Below, in pieces: positions 1 through 8,219 of a stretch of DNA of 39,913 nt (positions are counted from its first letter, which is position 1; each line of letters begins with the position of its first letter). Made by a program: the position numbers and the translations under genes. This DNA comes from Bacteroidales bacterium. GTDB taxonomy: Bacteria > Bacteroidota > Bacteroidia > Bacteroidales > P3. The stretch is taken from assembly GCA_017542345.1 (NCBI GenBank), contig JAFXXI010000001.1, positions 1 through 39,913 on the forward strand, written 5' to 3'. A model generated the notes under the pieces. The model made no database searches and had not been told where the DNA came from. It worked only from the letters and a program-made list of their open reading frames with translations.

Positions 1-1312
1 AGCCGAACTCGTCGGTGATGAGCTTGATGGTTTCGGCGTCGAGGCGCTGGTTGATGCTCACGAAGATTCCGACGCTCATGCAGGTGGCGATAATCTTTGT
101 CACCGGCACGTTCATCATGGTGGCCAGCTCGTTGGCAGTGACGAACTCGGTCACCTGCAGCACGTTCTGCTGTTCCATCTCGTGCATCATCTCCTCCTCC
201 ATCTGGGCGTGCACCTTCTGGCGCTTCTCGCGGTTGTGCTTGGAGGTCTTCGACTTGCCCATGGGCGAGAGGCGGGCGAGGGTGTCGCGAATCTGCTTCT
301 CGATTTCGTTGTCGTCTATCTCAACGACTTTCTTCTCGTCTTTCTTTTTCTTCTTCTTGCCACCGGCATCTTGCTGTTTGGCGGCGTTCTTCTGGCTTTC
401 CTTGCGGGCCTTCTCCTTTTCTTTGTTCTCTTTCTTGGCCACTTCGGCGCCAATCTTCTTCACTTCGGAGGCGCTGACAGCCTCCTTTTTGGTGTGCTTG
501 CGCTTGCGCTTGCTGCCCGGGGTGTCGGCACCGTCCTTGCTGAACTGGCTGAGGTCAATCTTGTCGAGTACCTTCGGGCCCTCCAGTTTCTGGTACTGGG
601 TCTCGATGAACTCGGGCTCCGGCTTGGGTTCGGGTTTGGGTTCCGGCTTGGTCTCTTCGACTGCGACAGGTTCGGGTTCAGGCATCGGCTCGGCCGGCAC
701 TTCCTCCTTGGCTTCAGTCTTCTTCTTCGGTTTGGCGGCAGCGGCGGGCGACACAGCGTCTTCTTTCTTCTCGCCTTTCTTGGCCTTTTTCTTCTTGTCG
801 GGACGTGTACGCTGGTTGATAGCGCTCAGGTCCACTGTGCCCACCACTTTGAAGGGACTGTCGGGGTTGACGACAGGGGCCTCGTTCTCCTCCGGCTCCT
901 CTGTCTCAGATATTTCGGGTTCTTCCTCGGCCTCGGGCTGTGGAGCGGGCGCAGGGGTCTCGGTCCGTTTCTTGGCGGCTTTCCCACTGGCTGCCGGTTT
1001 GGCTGGAGTAGCGCTCTTGGCGGCAGTGAAGCCTTTGATGATCACTTCTTCGGGCTCGGCCTCAGGCTCAGGCTTGCTGCTCACTTCCACGACGCGGTCG
1101 CTACCGGAGGACATCAGCTCGATCTTGTCGGCTTCCTCTTTCACTTTGCGCTCGTCCTGGAATGCGGTAGCCAGCAGTTCATACTGCTCTTCGCTAATCT
1201 TTGTGTTGGGGCTTGGCTCCACCTGGTGCCCCTTCTTGGCAAGGTATTCCACGAGGGTCTGTATACCCACGTTGAAATCCTTGGCCACCTTGTTCAGTCT
1301 GAAACTTGCCAT
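1..1312 (-). CDS. infB: Translation initiation factor IF-2, N-terminal part (cut by window edge)
   Basis: IF-2 is the GTPase that places initiator fMet-tRNA on the 30S subunit. Only the first 437 codons are present; the gene runs off the left edge before the GTPase domain. The start is the ATG at 1312-1310, giving MASFRLNKVAKDFNVG, the usual Bacteroidota IF-2 beginning. Residues from about 40 to 350 are a low-complexity linker rich in Lys, Ala, Glu and Pro. The last visible part, ending SINQRLDAETIKLITDEFG, is the conserved IF2_N domain that precedes the G domain. It is the third gene of rimP-nusA-infB, 25 nt after nusA, with no promoter or terminator seen in that gap. Long open frames on the opposite strand here are artefacts of the biased linker. 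Confidence 0.95.
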   Translation of the reverse strand, partial: MASFRLNKVAKDFNVGIQTLVEYLAKKGHQVEPSPNTKISEEQYELLATAFQDERKVKEEADKIELMSSGSDRVVEVSSKPEPEAEPEEVIIKGFTAAKSATPAKPAASGKAAKKRTETPAPAPQPEAEEEPEISETEEPEENEAPVVNPDSPFKVVGTVDLSAINQRTRPDKKKKAKKGEKKEDAVSPAAAAKPKKKTEAKEEVPAEPMPEPEPVAVEETKPEPKPEPKPEPEFIETQYQKLEGPKVLDKIDLSQFSKDGADTPGSKRKRKHTKKEAVSASEVKKIGAEVAKKENKEKEKARKESQKNAAKQQDAGGKKKKKKDEKKVVEIDDNEIEKQIRDTLARLSPMGKSKTSKHNREKRQKVHAQMEEEMMHEMEQQNVLQVTEFVTANELATMMNVPVTKIIATCMSVGIFVSINQRLDAETIKLITDEFG

Positions 1313-1337
1313 TCTGTCGAGTCCTTTCTTTGGTTAA

Positions 1338-2573
1338 TTATTCAAACTCTGCGTTGAGTACTTCGATAACGTGGTCGATGGTCTCCTCTTCGAGGTCGGT
1401 GCGGTTGATAAGCTCCTCCTTCGGCAGCGCCAGCACGCTCTTGGCGGTATCGCAGCCAATCTTGATGAGCTCGTCGATAACCCACTGCTCAATTTCGTCG
1501 TTGAATTCCTGCAGTGCCACATCGTCGTAGTCCTCGTCGCTGTCGCGGTAGACTTCAATTTCGTAGCCCACCAGTTTGGAGGCCAGCTTGATGTTGTAGC
1601 CGCCCTTGCCGATGGCCAGGCTCACCTGGTCGGGCTGCATGAACACCTCGGCCTTCTTCTCTTCCTCGTTAATCTTGATGTTGCTTATTTTGGCAGGCGA
1701 GAGGGCACGCTGTATCATCAGGTCCACACGCGGCGTGTAGTTCAGCACGTCGATGTTCTCATTGCGCAGTTCGCGCACGATGCCGTGGATGCGGCCGCCT
1801 TTGACGCCCACGCAGCTACCCACCGGGTCGATGCGGTCGTCATAGCTCTCCACCGCCACTTTGGCACGCTCGCCGGGCTGGCGCACGATGTTCTTGATGG
1901 TGATAAGGCCGTCGTAGATCTCCGGCACCTCGGCCTCGAGCAGACGCTCTAGGAAGATGGGCGTGGTGCGGCTCAGCACAATCACGGGGTTGTTGTTCTT
2001 CATCTCCACTTTCAGCACCACGGCGCGCACGGTGTCGCCCTTGCGGAAGTGGTCCGACGGAATCTGTTCGCTCTTCGGCAGTACCAGTTCGATTTTCTCC
2101 TCGTCGAGCACCAGAATCTCCTTGTTCCAGGGCTGGTAGACTTCGCCGACGATGATTTCGCCCACTTTCTCTTTGTACTTCTGGAAGATAAGGCTCTTCT
2201 CGTAGTCTTGGATCTTGCCCACCAGATTTTGGCGGATGCTCAGAATCTCGCGGCGGCCGAACTCGCTCATCAGGATGGGCTCCGAAAGTTCTTCTCCCAC
2301 CTCGAAGTCGTTCTCGATCTTCAAAGCGTCGCTGAGGGCGATTTCCCGTGTCGGGTCGTTCACCTCGCCGTCCTCGACAATCATGCGGTTGCGGAAAATC
2401 TCCAGGTCACCCTTGTCGATGTTGACGATGATGTCGAAGTTGTCCTCCGAGCCGAAATGTTTGGCCAGCGCGGAGCGGAACACCTCTTCGAGGATGCGCA
2501 TCAGCGTTTCACGGTCAATGTTCTTAAATTCCTTGAATTCCTGAAAGGAACTGCTCAAGTCTAACGTCTTCAT
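1338..2573 (-). CDS. nusA: Transcription termination/antitermination factor NusA
   Basis: NusA binds RNA polymerase and nascent RNA and modulates pausing, termination and antitermination. The 411-aa product has the N-terminal polymerase-binding domain (about residues 1-125), then an S1 domain (the region with GEIIVGEVYQ). Two KH domains follow, marked by GSCVGVKGGRIHGIVRELR and by AIGKGGYNIKLASKLVG. It ends soon after a short helical tail, so the C-terminal acidic repeats of enterobacterial NusA are absent, as is normal outside Proteobacteria. It is the middle gene of rimP-nusA-infB, 39 nt after rimP and 25 nt before infB. In well-studied bacteria NusA regulates this operon; whether that holds here is unknown, but see the leader hairpin at 3061-3085. 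Confidence 0.97.
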   Translation of the reverse strand: MKTLDLSSSFQEFKEFKNIDRETLMRILEEVFRSALAKHFGSEDNFDIIVNIDKGDLEIFRNRMIVEDGEVNDPTREIALSDALKIENDFEVGEELSEPILMSEFGRREILSIRQNLVGKIQDYEKSLIFQKYKEKVGEIIVGEVYQPWNKEILVLDEEKIELVLPKSEQIPSDHFRKGDTVRAVVLKVEMKNNNPVIVLSRTTPIFLERLLEAEVPEIYDGLITIKNIVRQPGERAKVAVESYDDRIDPVGSCVGVKGGRIHGIVRELRNENIDVLNYTPRVDLMIQRALSPAKISNIKINEEEKKAEVFMQPDQVSLAIGKGGYNIKLASKLVGYEIEVYRDSDEDYDDVALQEFNDEIEQWVIDELIKIGCDTAKSVLALPKEELINRTDLEEETIDHVIEVLNAEFE

Positions 2574-2612
2574 ATTGTTGTGTCTTGTTTTGTTTTCTTT
2601 TGGTGTTTGTGT

Positions 2613-3053
2613 TTAGAACTTCAGCGCCACCCGCACGCTCTTTAAGTCTTTGCGTTTTAGGTTGATGTCCTCTGGAGCTTTCTTCTTGCTGCCGGCGATG
2701 TGCAGGTTGATGCTCTCGTCGTCGGCGGCCGTCAGTTCGCCCTCCAGTTTCTCGCCGTCGAAGGTCACGGCTTCCACGTCACGGCCTATGTTCTTCACAT
2801 ACTGACGTGTCAGTTTCAGCGGGCTGTCGGCTCCTGCCGAGCTCACGTCGAGAGCGAAGTCCTCTTCGTCGCGGTCCAGCTGGCTCTCGATGGCGCGGCT
2901 CAGCTCGATGCAGTCGTCGATGGTCACGCCGTTGTCGCCGTCGATGTCGACATAGATGCGGTTGTCGGGGGTGATTTTCAGGTTCACGAGGAACTTATCG
3001 CTCCCCTCCAGTGCGTTGCTGACAATCTCTAATATCTTGATTTTCTCTATCAT
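2613..3053 (-). CDS. rimP: Ribosome maturation factor RimP
   Basis: RimP assists maturation of the 30S subunit. The 146-aa product begins [17 protein letters not shown] and has the RimP N-terminal alpha/beta domain, with the signature around [20 protein letters not shown] and [13 protein letters not shown] (family: V.SPG.(D/E)RPL), then a C-terminal SH3-like domain. The open frame continues upstream to 3308, but that extension crosses the promoter at 3096-3126 and the divergent hisS gene. The ATG at 3053 is therefore chosen; it also gives the standard family length. First gene of rimP-nusA-infB. The Gly after the SSAG motif differs from the usual SPG; this looks like normal family variation. 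Confidence 0.95.
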   Translation of the reverse strand: MIEKIKILEIVSNALEGSDKFLVNLKITPDNRIYVDIDGDNGVTIDDCIELSRAIESQLDRDEEDFALDVSSAGADSPLKLTRQYVKNIGRDVEAVTFDGEKLEGELTAADDESINLHIAGSKKKAPEDINLKRKDLKSVRVALKF

Positions 3054-3060
3054 AATCAAC

Positions 3061-3085
3061 AAAAAGAGAGGTTCTCGACCTCTCT
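3061..3085 (-). promoter_or_regulatory. rimP leader hairpin followed by a U run
   Basis: Read on the minus strand, an 8-bp perfect stem (AGAGAGGT with ACCTCTCT, 5-nt loop) is followed directly by a T run and then the rimP start codon 8 nt later. It begins about 5 nt after the expected transcription start, so it forms the very 5' end of the rimP-nusA-infB transcript. The shape is that of a small intrinsic terminator or attenuator, or a 5'-stabilising stem. Function is inferred from shape only. Confidence 0.55.
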
Positions 3086-3095
3086 CATTCCGCTG

Positions 3096-3126
3096 CAAAG
3101 ATACGCACTTTTTTGAAACTGGCAAA
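3096..3126 (-). promoter_or_regulatory. Promoter of rimP-nusA-infB (Bacteroidota type)
   Basis: On the minus strand a TTTG -33 element (3126-3123) is followed after 19 nt by TATCTTTG (3103-3096), an exact match to the Bacteroidota -7 consensus TAnnTTTG. The predicted start is near 3090, about 37 nt upstream of the rimP ATG. Confidence 0.75.
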
Positions 3127-3186
3127 ATTAATTTATCAAATTCTTCTGCGGAAGGTGGGGGTATGGAGAGGGTGGTGGAAGATTGT

Positions 3187-3218
3187 TTTGGTCGATACGG
3201 AAAAAAAGTGTATCTTTG
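3187..3218 (+). promoter_or_regulatory. Promoter of hisS (Bacteroidota type)
   Basis: TTTG (3187-3190), 20-nt spacer and TATCTTTG (3211-3218) match the Bacteroidota housekeeping promoter. The expected start leaves a leader of only about 13 nt before the hisS ATG at 3238. The promoter diverges from the rimP promoter, with the two -33 elements about 60 bp apart. Confidence 0.75.
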
Positions 3219-3237
3219 CATTCGTAAACTGATTGCT

Positions 3238-4590
3238 ATGGCTACTGTTAAGTGTTCAATACCAAAGGGTACGCGCGATTTCCTGCCTGAGGAGATGGCG
3301 CGCCGCAACTATATTTTCGACACCATCCGCTCGGTGTTCCGCGCTTTCGCCTTTGAGCCGATAGAGACCCCATCGCTGGAGAACCTCTCGACGCTGATGG
3401 GCAAGTATGGTGAAGAAGGCGACAAGCTGCTGTTCAAGGTGTTGAACAGTGGCGACTTCATGGAGGGCGTGGATTTCGGACAGGACTACCACAAGGTGGC
3501 ACCGCAGATTTGCGACCGCGGCTTGAGGTACGACCTGACGGTGCCGTTCGCCCGTTTCGTGGTGCAGCACCGTGACCAGATTACTTTCCCCTTCCGCCGC
3601 TATCAGTTGCAGCCGGTATGGCGTGCCGATAGGCCGCAAAAGGGCAGATACAGAGAGTTCTACCAGTGCGATGCCGACATGATTGGCAGTACCTCGCTGC
3701 TCAACGAGCTGGAGCTGGTGCAGATGATTGACATGGTGTTCGGAAAGTTAGGGGTGAGCGTGACGGTGAAGATCAACAACCGCAAGGTACTGGCGGGCAT
3801 CGCTGAGATGGTGGGCGCGCCGGACAAGCTGGTGGATATCACGGTGGCCATCGACAAGTTGGACAAGATTGGTCTCGACAACGTGCGTGCCGAGCTCGCC
3901 GAGCGCGGCCTCACCGAGGAACAGGTTGCCGCCCTTGACCCGGTGTTCTCGCTTAGCGGCAGTGCCGCAGAGAAGATCGCCGCTTTGGAGCGGATGTTTA
4001 TCACTGTGGAGGTGGGGCGCAAGGGTGCAGAAGAGCTGAAGGAGCTGTTCGGCTATATTACCGCTGCCGGTCTGAAATGCAATGTGAAACTGGACCTGAC
4101 GTTGGCTCGTGGCCTGAACTACTACACCGGCGCCATCTTCGAGGTGAAGGCCAACGATGTGCAGATTGGCAGCATCTGCGGCGGAGGACGCTACGACAAC
4201 CTGACGGGTATCTTCGGCATGCCCGATGTGAGCGGTGTGGGTATCTCGTTCGGTGCCGACCGCATCTACGACGTGCTGACGGAGCTCGACGGCTTCCCCA
4301 AGGGGCTGTCGCAGGCCGCTACGGTGATGTTCATCAATTTCGGCGCCGAAGGACAGGCGGCCTGTGTGCGGATGGCGGCGCGGCTGCGTGCTGAGGGCGT
4401 CAGTGCGCTGGTCTACCCCGATGCCGCCAAGATGAAGAAACAGATGGAGTTCGCCAACCGCAAGGCGGTGCCTTATGTGGCCTTTGTAGGCGAGGATGAG
4501 CTGCGCGACGGCACGGTGACGCTGAAGGACATGGCCGCCGGTACGCAGACCACGATGACGGTGGACGAAATGATTGGGAAACTAAAATGA
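3238..4590 (+). CDS. hisS: Histidyl-tRNA synthetase
   Basis: Charges tRNA-His with histidine (cytoplasmic, class II synthetase). The 450-aa product starts [19 protein letters not shown]. The open frame extends upstream to 2956, but that part covers the divergent promoters, and the ATG at 3238 lies just after the hisS promoter. Motif 2 is visible around residue 134 ([15 protein letters not shown]), and the histidine-binding motif [13 protein letters not shown] at about residue 290. The G-rich GGGRYDNL segment and a C-terminal anticodon-binding domain follow. The motif-2 form [14 protein letters not shown] is the variant seen in Bacteroidota and eukaryote-like HisRS. The stop codon overlaps the start of the next gene in ATGA, so the two are probably translationally coupled. 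Confidence 0.96.
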   Translation: MATVKCSIPKGTRDFLPEEMARRNYIFDTIRSVFRAFAFEPIETPSLENLSTLMGKYGEEGDKLLFKVLNSGDFMEGVDFGQDYHKVAPQICDRGLRYDLTVPFARFVVQHRDQITFPFRRYQLQPVWRADRPQKGRYREFYQCDADMIGSTSLLNELELVQMIDMVFGKLGVSVTVKINNRKVLAGIAEMVGAPDKLVDITVAIDKLDKIGLDNVRAELAERGLTEEQVAALDPVFSLSGSAAEKIAALERMFITVEVGRKGAEELKELFGYITAAGLKCNVKLDLTLARGLNYYTGAIFEVKANDVQIGSICGGGRYDNLTGIFGMPDVSGVGISFGADRIYDVLTELDGFPKGLSQAATVMFINFGAEGQAACVRMAARLRAEGVSALVYPDAAKMKKQMEFANRKAVPYVAFVGEDELRDGTVTLKDMAAGTQTTMTVDEMIGKLK

Positions 4591-5585
4591 AACGCCTGCT
4601 GCTCATAGCACTGCTGCTTCCGATGTGCCTGCTGTCGCGGGCGCAGGACACGTTGCTCACGGCTCCCGTGGCCGACAGTGTAATCGAAGAGGGTGAGGGC
4701 GAGTGGCTTCTGATGTATGACACTATTTACCTGTATCGTACTGATACGCAGACGGTCTACCGCACCGATACGGTCTATGTGCTGCGTATCGACACGGTGA
4801 CCGTGCGGGTGGCCGACACGGCTGCGTTGAGCGCTATGAAGGATAAGGAGAAGTTCTACCGCGAGATATTGAGCAACAACGGTGTGGACAAGGAGAAGCT
4901 GGAGGCCGAGCGCAACTACTACATACACATGGTAGACTCGCTACGGGCGGTGGTGCGCATTGCCGAAATCGAAGCTGTGCGGCGCGAGGAGGCCAACAAG
5001 TACCTCGAGGAACGTGCCCGCCTTGCCGAAGAGAAGAATGCCGCCAGCCTCAATAAAAAGAAGAAGGTTCGCCCCATCCAGGGTGTGGCTATGCGCTTCT
5101 ACCGTACGCCTGACTGGGAGATCCGCCTCAAAGGCAGCAACACTCCTGGCATGTATGACAAGTATATCAGCAACCGCAACGCGGGCAATGTGGAGTTTGA
5201 CTATGTGACCGGCGCCTCGGTGATGCTGTGGGACATGACGCGTTACTTCAACCGGAACCACACATTCGGAAGTGATACGACGCGCAGGTCGATACGCCGA
5301 TTCGACCAGGAGTTTTCCTACGACCTCGGTTTCTATGTTGGCTTCGGCGGAAGCAATTTGTTCAAGAACTTCTATGTGGGCGTGAGCTTCAGGTTTGTAG
5401 ACTTTTTCTACTTGACGACGGGCGTGAATGTCGCCGAGTATCAGGTGCTGGTGGACGGCTACAAGAACGGCGACGTGATTGGAACCAGCCTCAGCATTGA
5501 CGATGTGACAGCCAAGGCATGGCTGGTGAAGCCCTTCGTGGCCTTGAGCATCGACCTCGACTTCCTGTCGCTAATCAAGAAATAA
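4587..5585 (+). CDS. Secreted envelope protein with coiled coil and probable beta-rich C-terminal domain, function unknown
   Basis: The family is not recognised. The 332-aa product has a clear Sec signal peptide ([20 protein letters not shown], cleavage near residue 20). A short Asp/Thr-rich tract with repeated YRTDT/RIDT units follows at about 45-75. A charged helical region, probably a coiled coil, spans about 80-160 ([18 protein letters not shown] and following). Residues about 170-332 have alternating aromatic and hydrophobic residues with Gly turns ([18 protein letters not shown]), consistent with an outer-membrane beta structure, but the C terminus (LSLIKK) is not the usual terminal aromatic. 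It overlaps hisS by 4 nt (ATGA) and has no promoter of its own, so it is probably made from the hisS transcript. It converges on comF with only 8 nt between the stop codons and no visible terminator. Confidence 0.8.
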   Translation: MKRLLLIALLLPMCLLSRAQDTLLTAPVADSVIEEGEGEWLLMYDTIYLYRTDTQTVYRTDTVYVLRIDTVTVRVADTAALSAMKDKEKFYREILSNNGVDKEKLEAERNYYIHMVDSLRAVVRIAEIEAVRREEANKYLEERARLAEEKNAASLNKKKKVRPIQGVAMRFYRTPDWEIRLKGSNTPGMYDKYISNRNAGNVEFDYVTGASVMLWDMTRYFNRNHTFGSDTTRRSIRRFDQEFSYDLGFYVGFGGSNLFKNFYVGVSFRFVDFFYLTTGVNVAEYQVLVDGYKNGDVIGTSLSIDDVTAKAWLVKPFVALSIDLDFLSLIKK

Positions 5586-5593
5586 CCTTTTCT

Positions 5594-6280
5594 TTATTGT
5601 GCCGTGCTGAAGGTGGCCACGCTTATGCGCAAGCCTGGGACGGCGGCGAGTGCGTCGGCGCATGCGGTGAGTGTAGCGCCGGTGGTCATGACATCGTCAA
5701 CCAACAGTATGTGTTTGCCCGTCAATAGCTCGGGCTTTTTTGTGCGGAAGGCGCCTTCGACGTTTCCGCTGCGGTTGGTGTGGCTTTGCAGGCTCTGCTG
5801 GCGTGTGTAGCGGTGTCGGATGACTGCGCGGGTACATACGGGGCGCTGCATCACATCGGCGATGCCGCGGCAGAGCAGTTCGCTTTGGTTGAAGCCACGG
5901 CGCAGGCGTCGCCACCAGTGGAGCGGTATGGGGACTAGGCATTCGATGTCGTCGAAACGCCCGCTGTGCAGCAGTTCTTGCCCCATGAGACGTCCCATAA
6001 GCAGGCAGAGCTCGGCATTTCGGTGGAACTTCATGGCGTGCACCGTGCTGCGCACAGTATTGTCTTGACGGAAGTGGTACAGGGCGGTGGCTGCCTGGAA
6101 GGGGATGCGGCCGGTGAGCAGCCGCTCGACGGGGTTGCCGCCGATGCCGGAGTAGTGGGTGGCGGCGAGATCGGTGAGGCAGTGCATGCATACTTGGCGT
6201 TCGCCGTGGACAAGTACGTTGCCGCAGCAGGCGCAGGTGCCGGGGAATAGTGTCTGGAGAATGGCGGCGAAGGGCGACAT
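5594..6280 (-). CDS. ComF family phosphoribosyltransferase-like protein
   Basis: ComF proteins combine a small Cys zinc-finger region with a type I phosphoribosyltransferase fold. In naturally competent bacteria ComF is needed for DNA uptake, but homologues are widespread in non-competent species and their substrate is unknown. Seen here: Cys16, Cys19, Cys31 and Cys34 of the N-terminal finger, the conserved LVPIPLHWWRRLRRGFNQSE segment, and the PRPP-binding loop ILLVDDVMTTGATL near residues 191-204. The start at 6280 (MSPFAAILQTLFPG) gives 228 aa, normal for the family, and leaves 5 nt after queA; an upstream in-frame ATG at 6358 would lie inside queA. Last gene of the operon lipoprotein-pssA-queA-ComF. 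Confidence 0.92.
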   Translation of the reverse strand: MSPFAAILQTLFPGTCACCGNVLVHGERQVCMHCLTDLAATHYSGIGGNPVERLLTGRIPFQAATALYHFRQDNTVRSTVHAMKFHRNAELCLLMGRLMGQELLHSGRFDDIECLVPIPLHWWRRLRRGFNQSELLCRGIADVMQRPVCTRAVIRHRYTRQQSLQSHTNRSGNVEGAFRTKKPELLTGKHILLVDDVMTTGATLTACADALAAVPGLRISVATFSTAQ

Positions 6281-6285
6281 GGTGT

Positions 6286-7500
6286 TCAGGGCATGAAAAA
6301 GCAGCTGTCGCCGTAGCTGAGGAAACGGAAATCGTGGTCGAGTGCGTAACTGTAGCAATCGCGCCAGCGGTCGCCGATGAGGGCGGATACCAGCAGCAGC
6401 AGGGTGCTCTTGGGCTGGTGGAAGTTGGTGACAAGGCCGTTAATGACGCGGTAACGGTAGCCGGGGGCTATCATCAGCTGTGTCTCGCCGTGGAGGGTGG
6501 TGATGCCTTGGCGTCGCATCCACTGCAGCACATTGGCGTAGGCGTTGACATAGTCGAGACCATGGTCGTTGAGTTCGTAGGGGTCCCACTGGGAAACATG
6601 CATGGACTCGAGGGAGGGCTGCTCCTGTAACTGCACGCCGAACCAGTAGAGGCTTTCCAGGGTGCGCACCGAGGTGGTGCCTACCGCTATCAGCGGGTGT
6701 CCGGCATGAGTCACGATGTGTTGCAGGTTCTCCTCGGTGACAAAGATTTTCTCCACATGCATCTTATGCTCTCCGATGGTGTCGGTGCTGACGGGCTTGA
6801 AGGTGCCGGCCCCAACATGCAGGGTGAGGTATTCGGTGGCGATGCCGCGCGCCTCGAGGTCGGCGAAGACCTCGGGCGTGAAATGCAGTCCTGCCGTGGG
6901 GGCTGCCACCGAGCCTTCGTGGTGGGCGTAGACGGTCTGGTAGCGGGTAGCATCGCTCTCCTCGGCGTCACGGCCGAGATATGGAGGCAGAGGGATGACG
7001 CCTGCGTTCTCAATCACCTCGGCAAAGCTGTATCCGCCGGTCCAGTGGAAGTCGACCACCCAGGCGTGTCCTTCGGCGTCGCGCCGTGTAGCGGTGAGGG
7101 TGCAGGGGGTGTCGCCCACCATACAATGTCCGCATAGGTCGCCTTCGCGCCAGCGTTTGTTGTTGCCCACCATACAGACCCATGGGCAGTGTTCGCGCTG
7201 CTCGAAGGCTTCGCTCAGGGAAAGCTGGTAGGGTTCGAGGCAGAACACCTCAATCACCGCGCCGGTGGCTTTTTGGAACAGCAGACGTGCGTGGATGACT
7301 TTGGTGTCGTTGAAGACCAACATGGCATCCTGCGGCAGCAGGGCGGGCAGGTCGCTGAAATGGTGTTCGCCGATGGTGTCTCTGCGCAGAGAGAGCAACT
7401 TGCTCTGGTCGCGCTGCGCCAGAGGATAGCGTGCGATGCGGTTGTCGGGCAGGGGGTAGTCGTAATCGGCTATCGGGATATGCTTCAGCTCGTCAAGCAT
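6286..7500 (-). CDS. queA: S-adenosylmethionine:tRNA ribosyltransferase-isomerase QueA
   Basis: QueA transfers and isomerises the ribose of SAM onto 7-aminomethyl-7-deazaguanine in tRNA, forming epoxyqueuosine. The product is 404 aa, longer than the roughly 350-aa enterobacterial enzyme. Family motifs are clear: DYPLPDNRIARYPLAQRD near the start, LVFNDTKVIHARLLF, GSVAAPTAGLHFT, and the C-terminal NFHQPKSTLLLLVSALIG. The ATG at 7500 (MLDELKHIPIADYDYPLP) is chosen because it begins the family homology. The frame runs upstream to 7593, but that extension lies in pssA and is low-complexity Ser/Pro. It overlaps pssA by 8 nt and is followed 5 nt later by ComF. No other queuosine gene is in the window. 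Confidence 0.94.
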   Translation of the reverse strand: MLDELKHIPIADYDYPLPDNRIARYPLAQRDQSKLLSLRRDTIGEHHFSDLPALLPQDAMLVFNDTKVIHARLLFQKATGAVIEVFCLEPYQLSLSEAFEQREHCPWVCMVGNNKRWREGDLCGHCMVGDTPCTLTATRRDAEGHAWVVDFHWTGGYSFAEVIENAGVIPLPPYLGRDAEESDATRYQTVYAHHEGSVAAPTAGLHFTPEVFADLEARGIATEYLTLHVGAGTFKPVSTDTIGEHKMHVEKIFVTEENLQHIVTHAGHPLIAVGTTSVRTLESLYWFGVQLQEQPSLESMHVSQWDPYELNDHGLDYVNAYANVLQWMRRQGITTLHGETQLMIAPGYRYRVINGLVTNFHQPKSTLLLLVSALIGDRWRDCYSYALDHDFRFLSYGDSCFFMP

Positions 7501-8215
7501 GGCTCCGGCTAGTGAGTAGGGAGAGCAGGATGTACCATAGGATGGCGATGGCGATGCCGAAGATGCCGAAGAGGATGATGAGCACTGCGGCACCGATAAG
7601 CAGGATATACCTGACGCGGTTTTCCTTCCAGCCGAAGGAGCTGAACTTTAGCCCCATCAAAGGCACTTCGGAAATCATCAGCAGGCAGGTGACGATGCTG
7701 AACGCACCCATCACAATCAGTGCCGTGTTGGACAGCAGCAAGTGATTGATTCCCGGCACTGGCAGCAGGCAAATCTGCGCCCAGTCGGGGTGGACAACGC
7801 AGAGACCCAGCGAGGCCCAAATCAGTGCGTTGCTCGGTACGGGCAGTCCCAGGAACGAGTGACCCTGGCGGTCGTCTAGGTTGAACTTGGCCAGGCGGAA
7901 GGCGGCGAAGGCGGGCATCAGGAAAGCTATAAGCGCCCAGTATTTCCATCCCTGGAAACACATCAGCATCCGGAACAGGATGAAGGCCGGGGCCATGCCG
8001 GAGGTGACGAGGTCGGCCAGCGAGTCCAGCTCCTTGCCCATCGGCGAGCTCACCTTGAGCATCCGTGCGGCAAATCCGTCAAGGAAATCGAACAGGATAC
8101 CGCAGAACATCAGCAGCGCTGCGCGGTGAAGGAAGCCGAGGGCTGCCATATATGCAGCCAACGCTCCGCAGGTGAGGTTGCAGAGCGTTAGCAGGTTGGG
8201 AATCTGTTTCTTCAT
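7493..8215 (-). CDS. pssA: CDP-diacylglycerol-serine O-phosphatidyltransferase
   Basis: Makes phosphatidylserine from CDP-diacylglycerol and serine, the precursor of phosphatidylethanolamine, in the inner membrane. The 240-aa product carries the complete CDP-alcohol phosphotransferase signature: Asp46-Gly47, Ala50-Arg51, Gly60, Asp64 and Asp68. Several hydrophobic membrane segments follow. The start MKKQIPNLLTLCNL at 8215 is the usual Bacteroidota beginning and sits 4 nt after the stop of the upstream lipoprotein gene. The 3' end overlaps queA by 8 nt. Probably cotranscribed with its neighbours. Confidence 0.95.
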   Translation of the reverse strand: MKKQIPNLLTLCNLTCGALAAYMAALGFLHRAALLMFCGILFDFLDGFAARMLKVSSPMGKELDSLADLVTSGMAPAFILFRMLMCFQGWKYWALIAFLMPAFAAFRLAKFNLDDRQGHSFLGLPVPSNALIWASLGLCVVHPDWAQICLLPVPGINHLLLSNTALIVMGAFSIVTCLLMISEVPLMGLKFSSFGWKENRVRYILLIGAAVLIILFGIFGIAIAILWYILLSLLTSRSHA

Positions 8216-8219
8216 TGTC

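Noticed and set aside
15-1357. Long plus-strand frames over infB
   Set aside because: Produced by the repetitive Lys/Ala/Glu linker of IF-2 on the minus strand; composition (Ser/Phe/Leu or Leu/Gly runs) is not protein-like.
2956-3237. N-terminal extension of hisS
   Set aside because: Would run through both divergent promoters and the rimP gene; the ATG at 3238 matches the family start.
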